Assembly: GCF_031458115.1 (NCBI RefSeq)
Contig: NZ_JAVDXV010000003.1
Coordinates: forward strand, 481,355 to 545,354
DNA: 64,000 nucleotides
Direction: 5' to 3'
Origin: Pelomonas asaccharophilus_A
GTDB lineage: Bacteria > Pseudomonadota > Gammaproteobacteria > Burkholderiales > Burkholderiaceae_C
Both the position numbers and the translations under genes were made by a program. The notes below the pieces were generated by a model. It was given only the letters and a program-made list of their open reading frames with translations. It made no database searches and had not been told where the DNA came from. Below, in pieces: positions 1-5,743 of this stretch. Numbering within the stretch: the stretch's first letter is position 1; every line of letters starts with the position of its first letter.

Positions 1-436
1 GGCCGGCGCTGAGCTGCTTGGGCATCTGGTCCAGCGTGGACGCGCTGAACACGTTGCGCGTGCCTAACGCGCGAACGAGGCGGGGCGTGTAGGCGAGGAG
101 ACTCACCTTGTGCGCGGCCGGGTTGCCGATGGTCAGCGCGACGGCGTCGGGTCCGTGCTCGCGGAACACGGGCAGCAGCCGGCGTTCGATCTCGGCAAAG
201 GCCTCGTCCCAGTTCGCCTCGACGAACTGGCCGTCGCGCTTGATCAGCGGCGTGCGCAGCCGGTCGGGGTCTTCATGCAAGTCCTTCAGGCTCACGCCCT
301 TGGGGCACAGGTAGCCGTGGCTGAAGACGTCGTTGGCCGCGCCGCGGATGCTGATGACCTGGGCGCCTTCGGTCTTGATCTCCAGGCCGCAGCAGGCCTC
401 GCACAAGGGGCAGATGCGGTAGTGGCTGTCGGACAT
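1..436 (-). CDS. Molybdopterin-dependent oxidoreductase, N-terminal part
   Basis: About 145 residues of the N-terminus are present; the gene runs off the left edge. The ATG at 436 follows an AGGAG-like site (complement of 439-445). Residues C9, C12, C16 and C44 form the C-x2-C-x3-C-x27-C pattern that binds a 4Fe-4S cluster in the bis-MGD molybdoenzyme family (formate dehydrogenase, nitrate reductase, anaerobic dehydrogenases), followed by GYLCPKG and a DPDRLRTPLIKRDG stretch typical of that family. It should act in two-electron redox chemistry of an unknown substrate. No twin-arginine signal is seen, so the protein is probably cytoplasmic. Family assignment is firm; the substrate cannot be told from this fragment. 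It is divergent from the next gene. Confidence 0.88.
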   Translation of the reverse strand, partial: MSDSHYRICPLCEACCGLEIKTEGAQVISIRGAANDVFSHGYLCPKGVSLKDLHEDPDRLRTPLIKRDGQFVEANWDEAFAEIERRLLPVFREHGPDAVALTIGNPAAHKVSLLAYTPRLVRALGTRNVFSASTLDQMPKQLSAG

Positions 437-587
437 GGGGGGTCTCCTGTTTTCAGGGATTCTGCGGCGCTGGAACAGGGGACAGCGTCAAGCCGGCGAC
501 AAGGGTTTCCCGGGACCCGGTCCCGATGCCGACGTCGAAGCCGGTCGGCATACTCGGCGCCGTTTTGCCGATGCAGGAGTGTTTGCC

Positions 588-1184
588 ATGGCCGTGATCC
601 ACGGGCGCGATGCGCTGTCTGATGCGACGTTGCAGCGCCTGTTCCAGTACATCGAGGCGCGCCGCAAGGACGCCTGCTGGAACACCAACCTGAACATCTG
701 GGACGCCGGCATCGTGCACCAGAGCGCGCCGGTCATGCTGCATCCCATCGAGCAGGCCTTCTCCAACGACCTGCTGGCGGAGCTGCACGAGCGCGGCAAG
801 CTGCCCTACCGGCACGAAGGCGTCACGGTGATGTTCTACGCGTGGCCGGCGGGCAGCTACATCCCGTGGCACAGCGACTTCATCGAGAAGTACTCGATGA
901 CCATCTACCTGAACCAGGAGTGGAACCCCGACCACGGCGGCGCGTTCTGCTGGCAGGACTGGGGCCTGGGCATCGAGCGCCATGATTGGTCGGCACCGCC
1001 GGTCAAGTGCCAGATGATCCGGCCGCAGTTCAACGCCTATGCGCTGATGACCGACACCGAGTGGCACAGCGTGACGATGACCACGCCCAACGCGCCGCCA
1101 CGGCTGACGCTGCAGCTGTTCCTGCCGCGACCCAAGGCGGACGTGCCGCCGGCGCCGAAGCCGGGCGGGATGTCGATGTCCTAG
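588..1184 (+). CDS. 2OG-Fe(II) oxygenase-like protein
   Basis: The 198-residue protein starts at the ATG at 588, eight bases after AGGAG (575-579); the open frame extends upstream but without a ribosome site. It contains WHSDF (H-x-D) and, about 70 residues later, EWHSV, followed by a basic residue, which is the spacing of the two-His-one-carboxylate iron site of 2-oxoglutarate dioxygenases. YAWPAGSYIPWHSD resembles the core strand of prolyl-hydroxylase-like members. The substrate is unknown. The tail of about 20 residues is Pro/Lys/Ala-rich and probably disordered. The gene stands alone, divergent from the molybdoenzyme and convergent with the LytTR regulator operon. Confidence 0.65.
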   Translation: MAVIHGRDALSDATLQRLFQYIEARRKDACWNTNLNIWDAGIVHQSAPVMLHPIEQAFSNDLLAELHERGKLPYRHEGVTVMFYAWPAGSYIPWHSDFIEKYSMTIYLNQEWNPDHGGAFCWQDWGLGIERHDWSAPPVKCQMIRPQFNAYALMTDTEWHSVTMTTPNAPPRLTLQLFLPRPKADVPPAPKPGGMSMS

Positions 1185-1207
1185 CGGACCGTCAGCTGCC
1201 GGAGAAC

Positions 1208-1978
1208 TCACATCTGCCGAAACAGATGCGTACAGCTCTCGGCAACGAGCAGCATTTCATTGCCATGCTTGAGCTTGATCTGCATGCGCCCGCGGAAGTC
1301 GCGGCCCACGCTGGCGATCGAGTTCACGTTGACCAGGGTGGAGCGGTGGATCTGCCAGAACTGCTGCGGGTCCAGCTCGTCGATGAGCTCCTTCAACGGC
1401 TTGCGGATCAGCGCCTCGCCATCCTTCAGCCCCAGCCGCGTGTACTTGTTGTCGCTCTGGAAGAACATCACTTCGTCCACGGTGATGAGGCGCAGCGTCT
1501 GCCCCACCGACGCGTTGATCCAGCGCAGCGGCGCGCGGCCGGCCGACGCCACTGGGCGGGTGTCCAGCTGGTCCAGCACGCCGCCCAGCCCGGCGGGTGG
1601 CTGGCCTTGGCCCAGCCGCGCCTTCAGCCGCGTGATGGCGGTGAACAGCCGCGCGCCGGCCAGCGGCTTCAGCAGGTAGTCCACGGCGCCCTGGTCGAAG
1701 GCGGCGATGGCGTACTGGTCGTAGGCGGTGACGAACACGACATGGGCGCGGCCGTTGGCCTCGCGGGCCACGTCTATGCCCTTGGCGCCGGGCATCTCGA
1801 TGTCCAGGAACAGGATGTCGGGGCGGTGCTGGTCCAGCAGCCGCAGCGCCTCCAGGCCGTCGGCGGCCTCGCCGACGATGCTCAGCTCCGGCCACAGCTT
1901 GCCCAGCTGCTCGACCAGCTCGCCGCGCAGCGCTTCCTCGTCTTCGGCAACAACGGCCGTGGGTGCAAACAGGCTCAT
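1208..1978 (-). CDS. LytTR-family response regulator
   Basis: This 256-residue protein has an N-terminal receiver domain (about 8-125; acidic pocket E12-D13, phospho-acceptor D59 in FLDIEMPG, K in LLKPL) and a C-terminal LytTR DNA-binding domain (about 148-250, with the FQSDNKYTRL and IHRSTLVNV signatures). It is the output of a LytS/LytR-type two-component system and should bind promoter DNA as a dimer. Its ATG overlaps the stop of the upstream kinase-like gene by 4 bases (1975-1978), so translation is coupled. Such regulators in beta-proteobacteria often control secretion, competence or surface traits; targets here are unknown. Confidence 0.92.
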   Translation of the reverse strand: MSLFAPTAVVAEDEEALRGELVEQLGKLWPELSIVGEAADGLEALRLLDQHRPDILFLDIEMPGAKGIDVAREANGRAHVVFVTAYDQYAIAAFDQGAVDYLLKPLAGARLFTAITRLKARLGQGQPPAGLGGVLDQLDTRPVASAGRAPLRWINASVGQTLRLITVDEVMFFQSDNKYTRLGLKDGEALIRKPLKELIDELDPQQFWQIHRSTLVNVNSIASVGRDFRGRMQIKLKHGNEMLLVAESCTHLFRQM

Positions 1979-3024
1979 GTCGGCAGGTTCAGGGTGAACT
2001 CGGTGCGCCCGTCGGCGCTGTGGCAGCTGAGTTTCGCGTCCAGCACGGCCAGGCGCTCACGCAGCGAGGCCAGCTCGGCGTCGTCGCTGCACAGGCCGGC
2101 TTCATCGAAGCCCAGGCGCAGCGGCGGGCCAGCGCGCAGCCAGCAGCGGGTCGGGTGGCCCAGTCGCAGTGCGCGCTGCACCAACGGCAGCAGCAGCATG
2201 GGCGGCAGGCAGCGGTTGCCGTGCGGGCCTAGCTCGACGTCCAGCGTGGGCGGCGTGCCGCCCAGGTCGCGCAGCAGCGTCAGGTAGCTGGCGATCAGCT
2301 CGGCCTCGCCGGCCAGCGAGGCGCCGGTGTCGCGCAGCCGCGGCAGCGCCACGCGCAGGTGACCGATGAGCCGCTCCAGCCGTGCGCTGGCGTCGGGATC
2401 CTGGCGCGCATAGGCCTGCTCCACGGCGATCAGCGCGTCGAACAGCAGTTTGGGGTCCACCTGGGCCTGCATGGCCGCCAGCTGCGAGGCCAGTGCGTTG
2501 CGGCGCAGCTGGCTGTGCTCGCGCAGCAGGTCCTGCACGGCCTGGTCCTGGCGGCGGCGCAGCGCGCGGAACTCCAGCACGCCCACGATCATCAGCGCCG
2601 GCATGAACACCCACAGCGCGTCGCCGATGAGGGCCGTGATGCGGTGGTTGGTGCATTTGTTGGGCTTGCCGTGGAAGGCCACATAGAGGTCGCACATGGA
2701 CGGCCAGGGCATCGCGGCGATCAGCGGGTAGATGATGGCGATCGCCAGCACCGAGCCCAGCAGCGTGGCCATCACCAGGCGCGCGCGCCGCGCCGGGTGG
2801 ATGGGGCTGCTGCGCGCAGCCGGCAGCCAGCACAGCAGCAGCACGATGCAGCTGAGCAGCGGCACGCTGAGGTGGCGGGCCAGCACCTGCGGCAGCTGGT
2901 CGCCGGGGTTGAACTCCAGCAGCGAGGTCAGGTCGACGGCGCCGAACAGCAGCCCCGCCGTGACGAAGACCAGCGCCTCCTGCCAGCGCAGCGAGGCCCA
3001 GGAACGCAGCAAGTGGCGGATCAC
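1975..3024 (-). CDS. Degenerate LytS-type histidine kinase (pseudokinase)
   Basis: The 349-residue protein has about four membrane segments in residues 15-150 and then a region that aligns with the His_kinase domain of its upstream neighbour. Where the neighbour has QIEPHFLFNTL, this protein has QVDPKLLFDAL (K192, D196), so the phospho-accepting histidine and adjacent asparagine are lost. The ATP-binding N-box (ENAIKHG in the neighbour) reads QRALRLG, and no DNGxGF box is visible. It therefore probably cannot bind ATP or phosphorylate itself. It is overlapped by 4 bases at both ends (3021-3024 and 1975-1978), which indicates a maintained protein, perhaps a sensory partner of the active kinase. 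The frame is intact, so it is not a decayed pseudogene. Confidence 0.8.
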   Translation of the reverse strand: MIRHLLRSWASLRWQEALVFVTAGLLFGAVDLTSLLEFNPGDQLPQVLARHLSVPLLSCIVLLLCWLPAARSSPIHPARRARLVMATLLGSVLAIAIIYPLIAAMPWPSMCDLYVAFHGKPNKCTNHRITALIGDALWVFMPALMIVGVLEFRALRRRQDQAVQDLLREHSQLRRNALASQLAAMQAQVDPKLLFDALIAVEQAYARQDPDASARLERLIGHLRVALPRLRDTGASLAGEAELIASYLTLLRDLGGTPPTLDVELGPHGNRCLPPMLLLPLVQRALRLGHPTRCWLRAGPPLRLGFDEAGLCSDDAELASLRERLAVLDAKLSCHSADGRTEFTLNLPT

Positions 3025-4118
3025 GACAGAGCCTCCGCGGGCAGGCGCACGCGCGCGATGACGCCGCGCGGCTGGGCCGCCTCCAGCTCCAGCGCGGCCG
3101 CGTCGCCGAAGCGGGCCGCCAGCCGCGCGCGTGTGTTGGCCAGGCCCACGCCTGCGCCGCCGCTGGCGCTGCCGAAGCCCTGGCCGTTGTCGGCCACCTC
3201 GATGCTGAGGCCGCCGCCGGGCTCCGGCCGGGCGCGGATCGCGATGTGCCCGCCCTGGGGCAGCGGCGACAGGCCGTGCTTGATCGCGTTCTCCACCAGC
3301 GTGGGCAGCACCAGTGTGGGCAGGTGGGCCGACAGCAGCGCGGCCGGCGCGTCGATGTCGAAGGAGAGCCGCTCGCCCATGCGCATCTGCAGGATGGCCA
3401 GGTAGTGGCGCACCAGCTCCAGCTCGTCGGCCAGCGTGGACTCATGCCGGCGCATGCCAGGCAGCGCGGCGCGCAGGTAGGCGATCAGAGCCACCAGCAT
3501 GTTGCGGCCGCGTTCGGGCTGGGTCTCATACAGCCGCTTCACGTTGGCCAGCGTGTTGAACAGGAAGTGCGGCTCGATCTGCGCGTTCAGCGCCGACAGC
3601 TGCGCCTCGGTCTGCTGCGCCTTCAGCGTCTCGCGCTCGCGGAACAGCTGCGTCAGCTGCTCGCGGCCGCTGCGCTGTGCGCGGCTGACCTGCAGCAGCG
3701 CATAGGCCATGCCGCCCAGCAGCGTCCAGATCGTGATGGTGGACAGGAACCAGCCGGGCTTGAGCTTGTTGGTCGGGTCTTCCAGCAGCGTGATGGCCCA
3801 GCGAAAGTAGGTGCCCATCGCCGCCCCGGTGCCCACGGCCAGCGCCTGCAGCGTCAGGGACGCGGGCAGCTTCCAGCGCCGGCCGGCCAGCAGCGCCTCG
3901 GCCAGCGCCACCATCAGCAGCAGCGACACGCCGGTCAGCAGCGTCTGGCGGCTGAAGCGGATCAGCGAGAACAGGAAGTCGTAGAGGTCGCCGCGTTCTT
4001 CGCCATACCAGGTCAGCGAGCGCGACACCGCGTACAGCAGGCAGAAGTAATAGACGCCCGCCAGCATGCGCAGATTGCAGACGCGCCGAAAGGCTTGCAG
4101 TGGGGTCAGGTCCTCCAT
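3021..4118 (-). CDS. LytS-type sensor histidine kinase
   Basis: This 365-residue kinase has four or five predicted membrane segments in residues 15-145, a short coiled linker (150-178) and the His_kinase/HATPase_c pair. The H-box IEPHFLFNTL places the phosphorylated histidine at H184; the N-box is ENAIKHG and the G-boxes are DNGQGF and GVGLANTR. It should phosphorylate the LytTR regulator two genes downstream. ATG codons at 4118 and 4127 are both possible starts; neither has a strong ribosome site, and a longer frame to 4196 lacks family similarity. It begins a three-gene overlapping operon (kinase, pseudokinase, regulator). The stimulus is unknown. Confidence 0.9.
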   Translation of the reverse strand: MEDLTPLQAFRRVCNLRMLAGVYYFCLLYAVSRSLTWYGEERGDLYDFLFSLIRFSRQTLLTGVSLLLMVALAEALLAGRRWKLPASLTLQALAVGTGAAMGTYFRWAITLLEDPTNKLKPGWFLSTITIWTLLGGMAYALLQVSRAQRSGREQLTQLFRERETLKAQQTEAQLSALNAQIEPHFLFNTLANVKRLYETQPERGRNMLVALIAYLRAALPGMRRHESTLADELELVRHYLAILQMRMGERLSFDIDAPAALLSAHLPTLVLPTLVENAIKHGLSPLPQGGHIAIRARPEPGGGLSIEVADNGQGFGSASGGAGVGLANTRARLAARFGDAAALELEAAQPRGVIARVRLPAEALS

Positions 4119-4173
4119 TGCACCCATTGTGGGCGGTGCCGCGCGGGCCGGGGCGCGATGCGACGAAGTCGGA

Positions 4174-4557
4174 TCAGCTGGCGCCAGCCGCGGCAATCAG
4201 CGCCTTGAGTTCGCGTTCAGAAGCCGCCGCGTCGCCCAGGTTGACCTCGATGAGACGGCGCAGATGGGTGATGGACTCCAGGTCGATGCTGCGGCACAGC
4301 ACGCCGGCATGGCCGCCCTCCACATGGGCCAGCTCCCCGGCCATCGCGATGGCCAGGCCGTCCTCAGGGTTTCCGAGTGGCAGCTTGACGAGGCAGGGCA
4401 TGCCCACCTGCGGCACGGCGCCGGTGGGCAGCTGCAGCAGCACGCCCTTCAGCGACACGTCGATGACCTGGCAGTGCAGCAAGGCCTGCGTGGTGATCAG
4501 CTCGGCGCCGGCGGCGAAGGCGACGCGGGCGAATTGGCGGCGTTCGGTGCTGATGAT
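4174..4557 (-). CDS. PilZ-domain c-di-GMP receptor with apparent ATC start
   Basis: The frame encodes a PilZ domain: RQFAR near the N-terminus supplies the RxxxR motif and DVSLKG supplies the D/NxSxxG motif, together the c-di-GMP binding site. The RxxxR motif lies upstream of every ATG, GTG or TTG in the frame; the first such codon is a TTG at 4482, which would delete it. Directly before ERRQFAR stand two ATC codons (4557 and 4554), preceded by a GGGGAG ribosome site at 4561-4566, 3 and 6 bases away. Related proteins commonly start with M-(I)-S-T-E-R-R. Either the start is a non-AUG ATC or a base is wrong. The length would be about 127 residues, cytoplasmic. Confidence 0.75.
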   Translation of the reverse strand: MISTERRQFARVAFAAGAELITTQALLHCQVIDVSLKGVLLQLPTGAVPQVGMPCLVKLPLGNPEDGLAIAMAGELAHVEGGHAGVLCRSIDLESITHLRRLIEVNLGDAAASERELKALIAAAGAS

Positions 4558-4560
4558 GGT

Positions 4561-4566
4561 CTCCCC
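4561..4566 (-). promoter_or_regulatory. Ribosome binding site deciding the PilZ start
   Basis: On the minus strand this reads GGGGAG. It sits 3 bases before one ATC codon and 6 before the next, in frame with the PilZ domain. It is the reason for placing the start here and not at the internal TTG at 4482. Confidence 0.5.
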
Positions 4567-4588
4567 AGGGCGGGATGAAACGCCGATG

Positions 4589-5023
4589 CTAGACGAAGGT
4601 TTCCAACGCGCCAGCCCCGCCGAAGACGGTGCTGTTGTCCACTGCCTCCTGCAGTCGCTCGGGCGCCAGCGCGGCCAGGCCCATGGCTTCCAGCATGAAC
4701 CAGGCGGCGCGCAGGAAGGCCACGGTCTCCTCGCGCACGGCGTCGGTCTGCGTGGGTTGGTCGTCCCAGCCGCGCTCGGCCGACTGCCGCGGCGCGACGA
4801 CGGCTGGCCGGTGCGCGCGGGCCACGCGGGCCAGAAGCTCGCGGGTGTCCATGGTGGCGCTGGGGGCGTCGATCAGGCGCACCAGGTCGCCCAGCTGCTG
4901 CTCGGCGGCCGCCGCCAGTAGGCGCGCGGCCTGGTCGGCCCCGCCCGCCAGGTACAGGCCGGCGGCAAGGTCGACGTATTCGAGGGCAGCGGACAGGCGC
5001 TGCAGGTCGGGGTTGGACGACAT
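4589..5023 (-). CDS. Conserved-looking hypothetical protein
   Basis: The 144-residue protein is mostly alpha-helical by eye, Ala/Leu-rich, with no signal peptide or membrane segment. The N-terminal half (ALEYVDLAAGLYLAGG, AEQQLGDLVRLID) suggests a helical bundle. I do not recognise the family. It lies 31 bases upstream of the PilZ frame on the same strand, so the two may be co-transcribed. Codon use matches its neighbours, which supports a real gene. The ATG at 5023 lacks a clear Shine-Dalgarno sequence. Confidence 0.6.
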   Translation of the reverse strand: MSSNPDLQRLSAALEYVDLAAGLYLAGGADQAARLLAAAAEQQLGDLVRLIDAPSATMDTRELLARVARAHRPAVVAPRQSAERGWDDQPTQTDAVREETVAFLRAAWFMLEAMGLAALAPERLQEAVDNSTVFGGAGALETFV

Positions 5024-5123
5024 GGTCCGTTGAGTCTAGGTTGTGTGCAGGGGCAAAAGGCGGCGAAAGTTCACGTTGCGTTGTTTATGCTGGGCCGCTT
5101 CGGGAATGTCACCAGGAGCCCCC

Positions 5124-5690
5124 ATGATCGACCGCCGCCAGCATCTTCAACAGCTCGCCGCCCTGGCCGGCACGGTGGCCCTGCCGGCGCTGGCCACCGA
5201 CGAGGACAGCACCTACGACGAGGATTCGGTGCTGAAGGCGGCCACCGAGTTCTTCGGCCAGACCACAGAGGGCCTGGCCAAGGTCATCGAGAAGGCCTTC
5301 AAGGAGCAGGGCCGCCCCAATGCCTATGTGAAGGGCCAGGAGGCGGGCGCCGCCATCACCGTGGGCCTGCGCTACGGCGAGGGCGAACTGCTGATGAAGG
5401 GCGGCGGCGCGCACAAGGTGTTCTGGGCCGGGCCGTCCATCGGCTTCGACCTGGGCGCCAACGCGTCCAAGGTGTTCACGCTGGTCTACAAGCTGCCCAA
5501 GGCCAGCGCGATCTACCAGCGCTTCCCCGGCGTGGACGGCAGCCTTTATTACATCGGCGGCGCTGGCATCAACTATCAGCGCCTGAACGGCATCACCCTG
5601 GCGCCCATACGCCTGGGCGTGGGCCTGCGCGCCGGGGCCAGCGTGGGCTACATCCACTACCGGCGCGAGAAGAGCATCAATCCGTTCTGA
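5124..5690 (+). CDS. DUF1134 (EipA-like) envelope protein
   Basis: The 188-residue protein starts at ATG 5124, after AGGAG at 5114-5118. A short N-terminal segment with the basic MIDRR start and ALAGTVALPALA looks like a signal peptide. The rest matches the DUF1134 family: GLRYGEGEL, the repeated glycine-rich YIGGAGINYQR segment, and APIRLGVGLRAGASVGY near the end. The characterised member, EipA of Brucella, is a periplasmic beta-barrel protein needed for envelope integrity; the role here is by analogy. It is 53 bases upstream of nrdJ on the same strand, but the LexA-type box and promoter in between suggest separate control. Confidence 0.82.
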   Translation: MIDRRQHLQQLAALAGTVALPALATDEDSTYDEDSVLKAATEFFGQTTEGLAKVIEKAFKEQGRPNAYVKGQEAGAAITVGLRYGEGELLMKGGGAHKVFWAGPSIGFDLGANASKVFTLVYKLPKASAIYQRFPGVDGSLYYIGGAGINYQRLNGITLAPIRLGVGLRAGASVGYIHYRREKSINPF

Positions 5691-5715
5691 CCGGATGCGC
5701 CGACAGGCGTAGACT
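5687..5715 (+). promoter_or_regulatory. Candidate sigma-70 promoter of nrdJ
   Basis: CTGACC (5687-5692) and TAGACT (5710-5715) are separated by 17 bases, each matching 4 of 6 consensus bases. Transcription would start near 5722. The -35 element overlaps the stop codon of the DUF1134 gene, and the -10 overlaps the LexA-type box. Not experimentally supported. Confidence 0.35.
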
Positions 5716-5729
5716 GTATTTTCATACAG
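5714..5729 (+). promoter_or_regulatory. LexA (SOS) box
   Basis: CTGTATTTTCATACAG is a CTGT-N8-ACAG dyad, matching the E. coli-type LexA operator (CTGT-N8-ACAG with an AT-rich centre). Flanking bases are GA and CA. It ends 14 bases before the nrdJ start codon and covers the predicted transcription start, the position expected for repression by LexA. An AT-rich 16-base match in DNA this GC-rich is unlikely by chance. Confidence 0.8.
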
Positions 5730-5743
5730 CATTTGGGGCGACC

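Noticed and set aside
3021..4196. Longer LytS kinase beginning at 4196
   Set aside because: The extra residues are Pro/Ala/Arg-rich with no family similarity and would overlap the PilZ gene; the ATG at 4118 or 4127 starts where the domain starts.
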